Source: JAJDXO01 sp965221855 (lineage in GTDB: Bacteria > Pseudomonadota > Alphaproteobacteria > Rhodospirillales > UBA2165). From it: DNA of 64,000 nucleotides. The stretch is taken from the NCBI GenBank assembly GCA_965221855.1, contig CBDCSV010000001.1:529921-593920 (forward strand), given 5' to 3'. Below are positions 8,581 to 18,980 of this stretch, piece by piece. The translations under genes were made by a program, and so were the position numbers. Under the pieces are notes generated by a model. That model worked only from the letters and a program-made list of their open reading frames with translations. It ran no database searches and had not been told where the DNA came from. How positions within the stretch are numbered: position 1 is the first letter of the stretch; each line of letters opens with the position of its first letter.

Positions 8581-9576
8581 ATGAACGGCGCGCCGGGCGA
8601 GTTCGGCCTCATCCGCCGCTATTTCGCGCCCCTGGCCGCCGGCGAACCGGGAGCCTTGGGCCTGGGCGACGATGCCGCCGTAATCGAACCGGCGGACGGG
8701 CATTCATTGGTCGTGACGGCCGATACGATCGCCGAGGGTGTCCACTTCCTCCCCGATGACCCGCCGGACCAGATCGCCAGGAAGGCGCTGCGGGTCAATC
8801 TCTCCGATCTCGCCGCCATGGGAGCCGCTCCCCGCGCCTACACGCTGGCGCTGGCACTGGGCCGGGACCGGGACGAAAATTGGGTAGCGGCCTTCGCGTC
8901 GGGCCTCGCCGACGACCAGCAGCGCTTCGGCGTGACGCTGATCGGCGGCGATACCGTCGCCGCGCCGGGGGCAACGACCCTCAGCGTGACGGCCGTCGGC
9001 GAGGTGGGCGAGGGAAGGGAACTGACCCGGGGAGGCGCCCGCGCCGGTGACGACATCTGGGTGTCCGGCACCATCGGCGATGCCGGTCTTGGACTTCGGG
9101 TGCTCCGGGATGAACTGTCGATCGGCGACGAATCGCTCGACGCGGCCGCCATATCCGCCTATCGGTTGCCCGAGCCGCGCATCGCTCTCGGGACCGCACT
9201 CTTCGGGCTGGCCACCGGCACCATCGACGTTTCGGATGGTCTGGCCGCCGACCTCGGCCATATATGCGAGCAATCCTCGACCGGCGCCGTTATCGAATTG
9301 CCGGCCGTCCCGCTGTCGGAATTCGGAGCCCGGCTGGCCGCGGATGATCCGGCCTGGCCGGCCCGGCTGATCACGGACGGCGACGACTACGAACTCCTGT
9401 TCTCCGCGCCACCCGTGGCGGAAGGCGAAATCAACGCACTCGCCGAACGATTGGCTCTCCGCATAACCAGGATCGGCGCCATCGAACCCGGGAGCGAAGT
9501 TCGCGTGCTCGATCATGCCGGCAACAGCACCGAGATCGGGCCCGCGGGATATCGACATTTCCGGTTCGATCGATGA
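8581..9576 (+). CDS. thiL: Thiamine-monophosphate kinase
   Basis: A 331-residue enzyme that phosphorylates thiamine monophosphate to the cofactor thiamine diphosphate. It belongs to the AIR-synthase/PurM fold. Visible motifs are LGLGDDAAVIEP (metal and ATP binding), VNLSDLAAMGA, DVSDGLAADLGHI and DGDDYELLF. The ATG at 8581, one base after the nusB stop, gives the expected N-terminus MNGAPGEFGLIRRYFAPLA. Upstream in-frame codons fall inside nusB. The short gap suggests coupled translation. Confidence 0.94.
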   Translation: MNGAPGEFGLIRRYFAPLAAGEPGALGLGDDAAVIEPADGHSLVVTADTIAEGVHFLPDDPPDQIARKALRVNLSDLAAMGAAPRAYTLALALGRDRDENWVAAFASGLADDQQRFGVTLIGGDTVAAPGATTLSVTAVGEVGEGRELTRGGARAGDDIWVSGTIGDAGLGLRVLRDELSIGDESLDAAAISAYRLPEPRIALGTALFGLATGTIDVSDGLAADLGHICEQSSTGAVIELPAVPLSEFGARLAADDPAWPARLITDGDDYELLFSAPPVAEGEINALAERLALRITRIGAIEPGSEVRVLDHAGNSTEIGPAGYRHFRFDR

Positions 9577-9800
9577 ATTGCCGACCCGATCGGCGGTCGA
9601 TCGGCCCATCCGGCAGGGTCCAATTTCGCGCCCAATCGGCCAATTTCGATCCGTTCCGGGACCGCGGTTGCCTTCCGAGGGCGGTTCTGGCATTTTCCCC
9701 CCGCTTTTCAGGCGCCCCGTTCGGAGGACACGATTTTTGACGGGTGCGCCGATCCAAGCCGATCCCAAGAGTTACGCATCACATAAAGGTTGACCCGATT
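9577..9800. other. Intergenic region between thiL and hppA
   Basis: This 224-base gap has no credible gene. It includes the direct repeat CGGCCAATTT / TCGGCCCATCC-like stretches around 9598-9650 and an AT-richer part just before the hppA start. It probably carries the hppA promoter, but no single box stands out. Confidence 0.4.
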
Positions 9801-11900
<2,100 letters not shown>

Positions 11901-11921
11901 CGCGCCGCAGCCGAACGACCC

Positions 11922-11955
11922 AAAGGCCGTGGGGCAGCAGCCTCACGGCCTTTTT
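11922..11955. terminator. Intrinsic terminator, probably bidirectional
   Basis: A perfect 10-bp stem, AAAGGCCGTG at 11922-11931 with CACGGCCTTT at 11944-11953, a 12-base loop and a T run on the plus strand. Because the stem begins with A residues, it can also act on the minus strand. It lies between the convergent genes hppA and bamE. Confidence 0.85.
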
Positions 11956-11986
11956 CTTCGAAATGGTCCGGCGTTCGGCTGTTCGG

Positions 11987-12481
11987 CTATCTGCTGCCGG
12001 GGATATTGGGTGCCCCGGGGGCGCCCCCGCTGCCTTCGAAGCGCCCGAGGTTGCCGAACAGCTGCTGCAGGAAGGTGATTTCGTTCCCGGCGGTCGGTGT
12101 TTTGCGCTCCACCAGTTCGATGATCCGGCCGTCCTCGAGGCCGAGTGAGGCGAAGTCACGGACAACCCCCTTATCGTCGAAGCTGATCACCACGACTTTG
12201 CGGTCAACCACTTCAGGCGCATAGAAGGCGGTCGTCTCGGTTCGTTCACTGATGTAGTACCAGTTTTCGCTGCCGAACGTGGAAACACTGGAGGGCGACC
12301 CGAACATCTCCGTGACCTGCTGTTTGTTGAGAGCGCCGATTTCGAGTTCCGCCAGCAAATCCGGGTCCGGCAGGTTGCCGCGGACTTCGATCCGCGGGGC
12401 GCACGCGGCGAGGAGGACAGCGGCCGCCAGCACAATCAGCGTCCGCTTGCCCGGGAAATATTTCTGTTTCACAAGAGCCAT
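11987..12481 (-). CDS. bamE: Outer membrane assembly lipoprotein BamE (SmpA/OmlA)
   Basis: A 164-residue lipoprotein of the Bam complex, which inserts beta-barrel proteins in the outer membrane. The chosen start (ATG at 12481) gives a short basic region, a hydrophobic signal TLIVLAAAVLLAAC with the lipobox cysteine at about residue 27, then the SmpA domain: LLAELEIGALNKQQVTEMFG and STFGSENWYYISERTE. A longer frame to 12604 would add 41 residues before the signal and is unlikely. It is divergent from the cytochrome chaperone gene, with about 120 bases between them. The glycine/proline-rich tail after residue 145 is not conserved family sequence. Confidence 0.92.
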   Translation of the reverse strand: MALVKQKYFPGKRTLIVLAAAVLLAACAPRIEVRGNLPDPDLLAELEIGALNKQQVTEMFGSPSSVSTFGSENWYYISERTETTAFYAPEVVDRKVVVISFDDKGVVRDFASLGLEDGRIIELVERKTPTAGNEITFLQQLFGNLGRFEGSGGAPGAPNIPGSR

Positions 12482-12603
12482 TCTCGATAAGTGTGGCAAT
12501 TCACCTGCCACAAGCGTATTTGGAAGACTATATCCCTGGACGCGCCCGAAGAAGGCGAACATCCTCGGATACATCGTGTAAACCAAAGGCCCCCTGACAT
12601 TCA

Positions 12604-13155
12604 ATGGGAATTCTCAACCTCTTCACAACGCGCGCCAAGGAGAAGGATGCCGTCCACAAGCTTTACGGCGTCATCGTCGCCCATGCCCGCAACCCGGTTT
12701 TCTACGTCGAGTACGGCGTTCCGGATACCGTTGAGGGTCGGTTCGACATGATTTCGCTGCTCGCTTTCATTGTCCTGCGGCGTCTGCGCACCGGTACCAA
12801 GCAAGGCGCGCGGTTCAGCCAGAGGCTGTTCGACCTCATGTTCGCCGATATGGACGGAAATCTTCGCGAGATGGGAGTCAGCGACCTGCGTGTCGGTAAA
12901 AAGGTCAAGGAACTCGCAAGCCTGTTCTACGGGCGCATCGCGGCCTACGAGGAAGCCTGCGGCGACCAGGCACGAATGGCCGCGGCGTTGAAAAGAAACC
13001 TTTACCGCAGCGAGGACGTACAGCCTGCCCTGGCCGACGCGATGGCCGCGTACGTTCACGCCGAGATTTCCCGATCCGAGGAATGGCTGCTCGACGACCT
13101 GTACGCCGGCGAACTGGCGTTCTCGCCCGCCGATTCGGAGAATTCCTGGCGGTGA
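12604..13155 (+). CDS. Ubiquinol-cytochrome c chaperone (CBP3/UQCC family)
   Basis: A 183-residue protein of the ubiquinol-cytochrome c chaperone family, bacterial relatives of mitochondrial Cbp3/UQCC1, which helps assemble cytochrome b of the bc1 complex. Recognisable segments are HKLYGVIVAHARNPVFY, DTVEGRFDMISLLAFIVLRRL and LFDLMFADMDGNLREMGVSD. No signal peptide is present, so it is cytoplasmic. Its stop overlaps the GTG start of the DUF177 gene by three bases, and both precede rpmF. Confidence 0.9.
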   Translation: MGILNLFTTRAKEKDAVHKLYGVIVAHARNPVFYVEYGVPDTVEGRFDMISLLAFIVLRRLRTGTKQGARFSQRLFDLMFADMDGNLREMGVSDLRVGKKVKELASLFYGRIAAYEEACGDQARMAAALKRNLYRSEDVQPALADAMAAYVHAEISRSEEWLLDDLYAGELAFSPADSENSWR

Positions 13156-13709
13156 CGGCCGAGGGGAAACCTGTCATCGAGTTTTCGCGGCCTATCCAGG
13201 TGACGTCGTTGGAGGCCGGCGACAACCGGTTTCGGATCGCACCCGACAGCGACGAGCGCGCGGCGCTGGCTCGCCGCTTCGATCTAAACGAACTGGTGAG
13301 ATTTTCAGCCGAGTTCGTGCTGAAGCCGGTGGCCGGGAACGTGCAGGTCCACGTGGAAGGCCGGATCGAGGCCGAAGTCGAACAGCCTTGCGTGGTGACC
13401 TTGGAGCCGGTCCACGACTCCATAAACCACAGGTTTCATTGCACTTTTTCGACCGAAGCTGGCAATGAAGAAGAGGCCGAATTGGACGTGGGATGGGACG
13501 AAGACGACCCCGACGAGCCGATCATCGACGGGATCATCGATATCGGCGAAGTCGCGGCGGAGCGGCTGGGACTGGAGATAAACCCGTTCCCCAGGGCGCC
13601 CGACGCCGAGTTCGACGGCTATGCCTCTTCTGAGGGAACCAAACCGACGGAATCCGTCACCGCCAAGCCCTTTGCCGCGCTCAAAAACATGCTCGACCGC
13701 AAAAACTGA
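13152..13709 (+). CDS. DUF177 (YceD) family protein
   Basis: A 185-residue acidic protein of the YceD/DUF177 family, which is nearly always encoded just before rpmF. In plants and E. coli, relatives are linked to 23S rRNA accumulation. The start chosen is the GTG at 13152 that overlaps the preceding stop (GGTGA), giving VTAEGKPVIEFSRPIQV. Upstream in-frame codons lie inside the chaperone gene. Visible family features are NELVRFSAEFVLKP, a strand-rich middle, and the acidic LDVGWDEDDPDEPI followed by GEVAAERLGLEINPFPR. Confidence 0.9.
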   Translation: MTAEGKPVIEFSRPIQVTSLEAGDNRFRIAPDSDERAALARRFDLNELVRFSAEFVLKPVAGNVQVHVEGRIEAEVEQPCVVTLEPVHDSINHRFHCTFSTEAGNEEEAELDVGWDEDDPDEPIIDGIIDIGEVAAERLGLEINPFPRAPDAEFDGYASSEGTKPTESVTAKPFAALKNMLDRKN

Positions 13710-13839
13710 CACCGGGACCGTTTTTGCGGCTAGAATGGGCGCTTATGCCGCTTGCCCCGGGCGGTGAATTTGTATATGTAGCGCGCTCCTGATCGGAAAG
13801 ATCAATTGATCCAAGAATTGCACAACGAAAGTCGTAACC

Positions 13840-14025
13840 ATGGCGGTTCCGAAAAAGAAGGTGTCCCGGTCGCGCAGAAACATGCGACGCGCCCACGATC
13901 GGCTGACCTCGCAGGCGCGGGGCGAGTGCCCCAATTGCGGCGAACTGAAGCGGCCGCATCACGTGTGCCCTTCCTGCGGTTACTACGATGGACGCGAAGT
14001 CGTCGATATCGATTCCGTAGCCTAG
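13840..14025 (+). CDS. rpmF: 50S ribosomal protein L32
   Basis: A 61-residue ribosomal protein with the typical start MAVPKKKVSRSRRNMRRAHD and a zinc ribbon with CPNCGELKRPHHVCPSCG, so the zinc-binding (C+) form with four cysteines. It lies between the DUF177 gene and plsX, the standard bacterial order that links ribosome production to lipid synthesis. Confidence 0.97.
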   Translation: MAVPKKKVSRSRRNMRRAHDRLTSQARGECPNCGELKRPHHVCPSCGYYDGREVVDIDSVA

Positions 14026-14052
14026 CTCCGGTCATGCCGCCGGAGGCCCTCC

Positions 14053-15102
14053 GTGCCTGACGCCATCATTGTCGCTGTCGACGGCATGGGAGGGGACAAT
14101 GCTCCCGGCATGATCGTCGAAGGCCTGTCGCTGGCCCGCCGGCGGATGCCCGACGTTGAATTTCTCGTCTTCGGTGATGAAGCACAGCTAAGGCCGCTCA
14201 TTGAAGCGGACGCGGAGGCGGCCCGCGCCTGTACGATCCGCCACACGACCGATGCGGTCAGCATGGACGACAAACCAACCACCGCCTTGCGGACTGGAAA
14301 AAACACGAGCATGAGGCTGGCTATCGACGCGGTCGACACTGGTGAGGCTCATGCCGTCGTTTCCGCGGGGAATACCGGCGCGCTGATGGCAATGGCGACC
14401 ATCGTGCTGAAGACGCTCCCCGGCATTGCGCGGCCGGCCATCGCGACCGCATTTCCGACACTCCGCGGACAGACCGTAATGCTCGACCTCGGCGCAAATA
14501 TCGAGTGCGACGCGGACAACCTCGTTCAATTCGCGGTCATGGGTGAAGTATTCGCCAGAAACGAACTGGGCCTCGAGCAGCCGTCCATCGGCATTCTCAA
14601 CGTCGGGGTCGAGGGACTCAAAGGCAATGAGCATGTCAAGAAAGCTTCGGCGATTTTGGCCGAATCACCGCTGCCGATAAAATTTCACGGATTTGTGGAA
14701 GGCGACGACCTAAGCGCCGGCACGGTGGACGTCATCGTAACCGACGGATTCACCGGCAACATCGCGCTCAAAACGGCCGAAGGGGCCGTCCGGCTGTTCG
14801 GTCACTACCTGAAGGAATCACTTCTGAGCTCGCTCCGCACGCGGCTCGGCGCCTTGATCGCTCGGCCCGCCCTTCAAGCCATGCGGGACCGGTTTGATCC
14901 TCGCCAGTATAACGGTGCTATGCTGGTGGGTCTTAACGGGATCTGTATCAAAAGCCACGGCGGCACCGACGGTGTGGGGTTCGCCAATGCCATCGTCGCG
15001 GCCGTCAATTTGGTGCGCCGGGAATTCAACGAGCGCATACGCGAGGATCTGGAAGAATTGATCGCGGCAGAAGCAACCATGGAGGAGGCGGCGGTCCAAT
15101 GA
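14053..15102 (+). CDS. plsX: Phosphate acyltransferase PlsX
   Basis: A 349-residue enzyme that makes acyl-phosphate from acyl-ACP, the first step of phospholipid synthesis with PlsY. The start is a GTG at 14053. Motifs are AVDGMGGDNAPGMIVEG at the N-terminus, VSAGNTGALMAMA, LDLGANIECDADNLVQFA and VTDGFTGNIALKTAEGA. It is full length. The last four bases overlap fabH (ATGA), so the two are coupled. Confidence 0.95.
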   Translation: MPDAIIVAVDGMGGDNAPGMIVEGLSLARRRMPDVEFLVFGDEAQLRPLIEADAEAARACTIRHTTDAVSMDDKPTTALRTGKNTSMRLAIDAVDTGEAHAVVSAGNTGALMAMATIVLKTLPGIARPAIATAFPTLRGQTVMLDLGANIECDADNLVQFAVMGEVFARNELGLEQPSIGILNVGVEGLKGNEHVKKASAILAESPLPIKFHGFVEGDDLSAGTVDVIVTDGFTGNIALKTAEGAVRLFGHYLKESLLSSLRTRLGALIARPALQAMRDRFDPRQYNGAMLVGLNGICIKSHGGTDGVGFANAIVAAVNLVRREFNERIREDLEELIAAEATMEEAAVQ

Positions 15103-16076
15103 GTATTCATTCGCGATTGATGGGCAGCGGCTCATATCTTCCACAAAAAATCGTCACCAATGACGAGTTGTCCGAACGGGTCGACACCTCCGATGAGTGG
15201 ATCGCCGCCCGGACCGGTATCCGCCAGCGCCGCGTTGCGGCGGAAAACGAACATACCTCGGATATGGCCTACGAGGCGGCCAGGCGGGCCCTGGACGACG
15301 CGGGCGTGGATGCCTCCGAGGTGGATTTGATAATCGTCGGGACCACTACCCCCGACCGGACCTTTCCCGCGACCGCGGTCCAGGTACAGGCCAAACTCGA
15401 CCTGAACGGCGGCGCCGCGTTCGATGTTCAGGCCGTGTGCTCCGGGTTCATCTACGGCATGTCCGTGGCCGACGGACTCATCAAATCGGGTCAATCCAAA
15501 ACCGCCCTGGTGATCGGTGCGGACACACTCTCCCGCCTGCTCGACTGGGATGACCGGACGACCTGTGTGCTGTTCGGCGACGGCGCCGGCGCGGTGGTGA
15601 TGAAAGGCGTGGAACTGGAGAACGGTCTCGGCACGGAAAGCGGCCTTCTGTCCACCCATCTCCACTCCGACGGCCGCCTCGCGGAGCTGCTTTATTGCGA
15701 CGGCGGCCCATCGACCACCGGTCAGTCCGGCTTCATCCGCATGCAGGGGAAGGAAGTCTTCAAGCACGCGGTGACCAATCTGGCGAATGTCGTGATCGAG
15801 GCGTTGGACGAGAACGGCCTGGAATCGTCGGCAATCGATTGGCTGGTACCTCATCAGGCCAATAAGCGGATCATCGATTCGACCGCGAGGAAATTGGGCA
15901 TGGAAACCGACAAGATAGTGCTGACGGTGCAGGATCACGCCAATACCTCGGCGGCCTCCATCCCCTTGGCGCTCGATGCCGCCCGCCGCGATGGCCGGAT
16001 CAAGAAGGGCGATCTCATACTGATGGAGGCGATGGGCGGCGGACTGACCTGGGGAGCGGCTCTGGTTCGATGGTAA
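15099..16076 (+). CDS. fabH: 3-oxoacyl-ACP synthase III (FabH)
   Basis: A 325-residue condensing enzyme that starts type II fatty acid synthesis by joining acetyl-CoA and malonyl-ACP. The catalytic triad is C114 (FDVQAVCSGFIYG), H252 (VPHQANKRI) and N282 (DHANTSAASIPLAL). The C-terminal GGGLTWGAALVRW is typical. It overlaps plsX by four bases. After it comes a 322-base intergenic region with a structured hairpin. Confidence 0.97.
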   Translation: MSIHSRLMGSGSYLPQKIVTNDELSERVDTSDEWIAARTGIRQRRVAAENEHTSDMAYEAARRALDDAGVDASEVDLIIVGTTTPDRTFPATAVQVQAKLDLNGGAAFDVQAVCSGFIYGMSVADGLIKSGQSKTALVIGADTLSRLLDWDDRTTCVLFGDGAGAVVMKGVELENGLGTESGLLSTHLHSDGRLAELLYCDGGPSTTGQSGFIRMQGKEVFKHAVTNLANVVIEALDENGLESSAIDWLVPHQANKRIIDSTARKLGMETDKIVLTVQDHANTSAASIPLALDAARRDGRIKKGDLILMEAMGGGLTWGAALVRW

Positions 16077-16159
16077 AATAGTGACAGCCGCCACCTGTTT
16101 CACACATTGGCCATCTCTGCCATCCAGGGGAATCGCTTTTGAAGATTTCGATGCCAATC

Positions 16160-16200
16160 TGCCGTCGCCTGCCCCCGCTTCGGTGGGGTAGATGACGGCA
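16160..16200. repeat. Two-part hairpin with UUCG tetraloop
   Basis: The outer stem is TGCCGTC (16160-16166) with GACGGCA (16194-16200). The inner stem is CCCCGC (16173-16178) with GTGGGG (16183-16188), closing a TTCG loop. There is no T run after it, so it is not a classical intrinsic terminator. It may be an mRNA 3' end stabiliser after fabH or part of a leader of ihfA. Confidence 0.5.
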
Positions 16201-16339
16201 ATTCACGCTATGTTCACTTCGAGAGCGCACGATGCGGGACATGTCATGGCTGTTTCAAGGTCCTTTCGGGGTGTAACAGACCTGCGGCCGGGCACGACGG
16301 CCCCAAAAGCGATTGCCCTGCTCTGCCATCCCTCTGATA

Positions 16340-16368
16340 TTGACGGCATAATCGGGCCGGTTTAGGTT
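16340..16368 (+). promoter_or_regulatory. Candidate housekeeping promoter for ihfA
   Basis: TTGACG at 16340-16345 and TAGGTT at 16363-16368 are separated by 17 bases, the optimal spacing. Transcription would start about 25 bases before the ihfA ATG. The call rests on pattern only. Confidence 0.45.
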
Positions 16369-16398
16369 TCCCATAGGGGATGGTCAAAGGATTGCCTG

Positions 16399-16710
16399 AT
16401 GGCTGGAGAGACGATTACCCGTCAGCAATTGAGCGAGGCGGTCTACCAGGAAGTCGGTCTGTCGCGGAACGAATCGGCGGATCTTCTCGAATTGGTTCTA
16501 GCGAAAATTTCAGAAACCCTTGCCGACGGCGATTCGGTGAAGATTTCGTCGTTCGGCAGCTTTACGATCCGCAACAAGGGTCAGCGCATTGGCCGCAACC
16601 CAAAGACCGGTGAGGAGGTTCCGATCCTGCCGCGCCGGGTGCTTGTTTTCCGTCCGTCCCAGGTGTTGAAGGCCCGCATCGGCGGCGCCGAACCCGACGA
16701 ACTCGATTAA
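16399..16710 (+). CDS. ihfA: Integration host factor subunit alpha
   Basis: A 103-residue DNA-bending protein that acts as a dimer with IhfB. The HU/IHF fold is clear: TITRQQLSEAVYQEVGLSR, the signature SFGSFTIRNKGQRIGRNPKT, and the beta-arm tip with RNPKTGEEVPI. The IHF-alpha type is indicated by the length and by FRPSQVLKARI. It is followed 11 bases later by a MerR-family gene, a conserved alphaproteobacterial pair. Confidence 0.93.
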   Translation: MAGETITRQQLSEAVYQEVGLSRNESADLLELVLAKISETLADGDSVKISSFGSFTIRNKGQRIGRNPKTGEEVPILPRRVLVFRPSQVLKARIGGAEPDELD

Positions 16711-16721
16711 GGGACGAACCG

Positions 16722-17117
16722 TTGCCGGCAAAAGCGCCGCCCGCGCGGCGGTCCAACAAATCCGCAAGTGCGTTCCGGACGATCAGCGAGGTGGCGGCCG
16801 AACTCGATTTGCCGCAGCACGTTCTCCGATTCTGGGAAGGCAAATTTTCGCAGATCAAACCTATGAAGCGGGGCGGGGGCAGGCGCTACTACCGGCCCGA
16901 GGATATCGATCTTCTGAGGCGTATCCGCGGACTGCTCTATGACGACGGCTACACCATCAAGGGCGTGCAGAAGCTGCTGAAACAGGAATCGGGCCGGGCC
17001 GCCAATGGGGCCGAAAAAGCGCCGCCACAGGCCGCCGATGGCGGCCTCGGCGACAATGAAAAGGCGGAGCTGCGGCAAATCCTCGCCGAACTCGAAGACA
17101 TCAAGAAACTCGTTTAA
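16722..17117 (+). CDS. MerR-family transcriptional regulator
   Basis: A 131-residue protein with an N-terminal MerR winged helix: FRTISEVAAELDLPQHVLRFWE, then FSQIKPMKRGGGRRYYRPED and LLRRIRGLLYDDGYTIKGVQKLL. The C-terminal part is short and lacks a metal or drug-binding domain, ending in a helix (KAELRQILAELEDIKKLV) that probably mediates dimerisation. The start is a TTG at 16722 with AGGG upstream. The target is unknown. Confidence 0.9.
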   Translation: MPAKAPPARRSNKSASAFRTISEVAAELDLPQHVLRFWEGKFSQIKPMKRGGGRRYYRPEDIDLLRRIRGLLYDDGYTIKGVQKLLKQESGRAANGAEKAPPQAADGGLGDNEKAELRQILAELEDIKKLV

Positions 17118-17184
17118 TTCGGCACCGGCGCATTGCCCTTGGGCGGGCCTCTGAGTATAGTTCGCGCCCCTTCAAGGGACCTGT

Positions 17185-17261
17185 CGGGGAGTGGCGCAGC
17201 CTGGTAGCGCATTCGACTGGGGGTCGAAAGGTCGCAGGTTCAAATCCTGTCTCCCCGACCA
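17185..17261 (+). tRNA. tRNA-Pro (anticodon GGG)
   Basis: The acceptor stem CGGGGAG (17185-17191) pairs with CTCCCCG (17251-17257), followed by A and an encoded CCA. The anticodon stem TTCGA/TCGAA encloses loop CTGGGGG, giving anticodon GGG. The T arm contains GGTTCAAATCC. All arms are intact. Confidence 0.97.
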
Positions 17262-17268
17262 ACTTAAA

Positions 17269-17295
17269 CGGGGCCTCGCCGGCGGCGGGGCCCCG
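17269..17295 (+). terminator. GC-rich hairpin after tRNA-Pro
   Basis: CGGGGCC (17269-17275) pairs with GGCCCCG (17289-17295), and the inner CGCC pairs with GGCG around a three-base loop. The stem is very stable, but only a weak AT stretch follows, so termination is likely but not certain. Confidence 0.5.
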
Positions 17296-17402
17296 AATTC
17301 ATTGGCGAGCCGCCGTGGTTTCCATCGCTAATTTCGGTTGCAATTCGGCCGGTGGAACGGCAAACGGTTGGCGGAAGCAAAATCATAGTCCGGGAACGCC
17401 CG

Positions 17403-17738
17403 ATGGCCGAACAAACGCTGATGCGGCTGGACGAACTGGAAGAGGGTGCCGCGAAGGCCCTGGTCGCCCGGGTCGACGGCAAACAACGAAACATCTTCGT
17501 CGTCCACAAGGACGGCGAGGTGTTCGCCTATTTGAACTGGTGCCCGCACGCCCAGGACTTCATCGACCAGGTCCCGGGGCAGTTTTTCAACGGCAACAAT
17601 ACGCTGATCCGCTGCGGCAAACATGGCGCCTTGTTCGCCATAGACGACGGCCGCTGCGTCGGCGGTCCGGCCGAGGGTCAAAGCCTGGTCAAGCTTTCGG
17701 TAAGTGTGCGCGGCGGCGAGATCATCCTCGACGCCTGA
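17403..17738 (+). CDS. Rieske [2Fe-2S] domain protein
   Basis: A 111-residue single-domain Rieske ferredoxin-like protein. The cluster ligands are C47 and H49 (NWCPHAQDF) and C71 and H74 (RCGKHGALF). No signal peptide or membrane helix is seen, so it is cytoplasmic. Such proteins can serve as electron carriers or as separate subunits of oxygenases, but no partner is encoded nearby. The ATG at 17403 starts the conserved part. A longer frame from 17352 would overlap the post-tRNA region and is less likely. It converges on queF. Confidence 0.88.
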   Translation: MAEQTLMRLDELEEGAAKALVARVDGKQRNIFVVHKDGEVFAYLNWCPHAQDFIDQVPGQFFNGNNTLIRCGKHGALFAIDDGRCVGGPAEGQSLVKLSVSVRGGEIILDA

Positions 17739-17740
17739 GC

Positions 17741-18205
17741 CTAGCCGCGTCCCCGATAGGGCGCGACCCCCTGGTCCGGCAACCAAACGTCTCCGGGCAG
17801 TTCCCCGAGTTGATAGAACACGTCGATCGGCATTCCGCCCCGGGGATACCAATAGCCGCCGATACGCAGCCATCGCGGTTCGATTTCGGCCTGTAGCCGC
17901 TTGGCGATGCCGACGGTGCAATCCTCGTGGAAGGCGGCGTGATTGCGGAACGAGCCCAAATAGAGCTTCAGCGACTTGCTTTCCACCAGTGACGGCCCGG
18001 GCACGTAATCGATCACCAGATGCGCGAAATCGGGCTGGCCCGTCACCGGACAGACGGACGTGAACTCCGGGCAGGTGAAGCGGACGACATAGGCGTCCCC
18101 CGGATGGGGGTTGGGGACTTTTTCCAACGCCGCCGCCTCCGGCGATTCGGGCAGCGCCGCATGGCGGCCCAGCTGGTCGAGCTCGGTATATTCTTCCCCT
18201 GACAT
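17741..18205 (-). CDS. queF: NADPH-dependent 7-cyano-7-deazaguanine reductase
   Basis: A 154-residue type I (single-domain) QueF, which reduces preQ0 to preQ1 in queuosine synthesis. The catalytic cysteine is C52 and the general acid D59 in FTSVCPVTGQPDFAH. The family motif VESKSLKLYLGSFRNH is present. The protein is full length. No other queuosine gene is in the window. Confidence 0.95.
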   Translation of the reverse strand: MSGEEYTELDQLGRHAALPESPEAAALEKVPNPHPGDAYVVRFTCPEFTSVCPVTGQPDFAHLVIDYVPGPSLVESKSLKLYLGSFRNHAAFHEDCTVGIAKRLQAEIEPRWLRIGGYWYPRGGMPIDVFYQLGELPGDVWLPDQGVAPYRGRG

Positions 18206-18308
18206 TCAGCGGGTCCCTCCGCAATGGAGCCCGCACGTTAGTCAGCCGGCCGGCCTGTGTCCATGACCAGTGGCCCTATTTGCAAGAGCGGGCGAGAAAC
18301 GGCTCCGA

Positions 18309-18599
18309 TCAGCGGCTCACGGCCCGGCGGCCCTGTTCGGTCAATTTACAGACCATCCAATCCTTTTTGAGCGGATTGTCGAACCACGGTTCGGCCCAGC
18401 CCTGCTTGATGCAGCTTTCCACCGTCCGCCGGGAGACCGTCTGTCCCTCGGAATCGAACAGGGGCAGCTTGCCCCCCGGCTGATCGAGCCCCCGTTCGAG
18501 CCAGCGCCGCTGCGCCGCGCTCGGCCGCACGCCGGATGCGGAGGCCGTTTGTTCACGCCCGTTTCGGGCATGGAGTTCCATGGCGGTTCCCCGGACCAT
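18309..18599 (-). CDS. Small conserved hypothetical protein
   Basis: A 96-residue protein of unknown function. The C-terminal half, TVESCIKQGWAEPWFDN and WMVCKLTEQGRRAV, reads like a winged-helix DNA-binding module (helix, turn, wing). The N-terminal part is basic and low in structure. An ATG at 18581 preceded by GGGGA is a good alternative start and would remove six residues. It lies upstream of queF on the same strand and is divergent from cutA. Confidence 0.6.
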   Translation of the reverse strand: MVRGTAMELHARNGREQTASASGVRPSAAQRRWLERGLDQPGGKLPLFDSEGQTVSRRTVESCIKQGWAEPWFDNPLKKDWMVCKLTEQGRRAVSR

Positions 18600-18653
18600 G
18601 ACGAACGGCCCATCCTAGATTAGATTAACCTCGGTTCCAAGGAGGGCCCGGAA

Positions 18654-18968
18654 ATGACTGTTTCGCTGATCTATATGACCGCCGCCAACCGTGATGAAGC
18701 GGTGAAGATCGGAACCGCTCTGGTCGAGGAGCGTTTGGCGGCGTGCGCCAACATTCTGGGTGAAATGACATCCATCTACCGGTGGGAGGGCGCGGTTCAA
18801 CGGGAACCGGAGGTGGCGATGATCGTCAAGACACGGAGCGAACGGGTCGGCGAAGCGATCTCGAGGATCGAGCAGCTTCATTCCTACGACACGCCTTGCG
18901 CCATCGAGATCGCTATTGGGCGGGGGACCGGAAAATTCCTTAACTGGATTGTCGAAGAAACAGCGTAA
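18654..18968 (+). CDS. cutA: CutA-like divalent cation tolerance protein
   Basis: A 104-residue CutA1 protein, a small trimeric ferredoxin-fold protein linked to copper tolerance in E. coli. The motifs ALVEERLAACANILGEMTSIYRWEG and EVAMIVKTRSERV are typical, as is HSYDTPCAIEIAIGRG near the C-terminus. It converges on ispDF, with only 12 bases between the stop codons. Confidence 0.93.
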   Translation: MTVSLIYMTAANRDEAVKIGTALVEERLAACANILGEMTSIYRWEGAVQREPEVAMIVKTRSERVGEAISRIEQLHSYDTPCAIEIAIGRGTGKFLNWIVEETA

Positions 18969-18980
18969 TCAATTGATCCA

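Larger units (their letters stand above)
16077..16398. other. Intergenic region between fabH and ihfA
   Basis: This 322-base stretch holds no credible gene. It contains a two-part hairpin (16160-16200) and, near its right end, a promoter-like pair of boxes for ihfA (16340-16368). The 130 bases between them show no repeat or frame that I can support. Confidence 0.5.
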
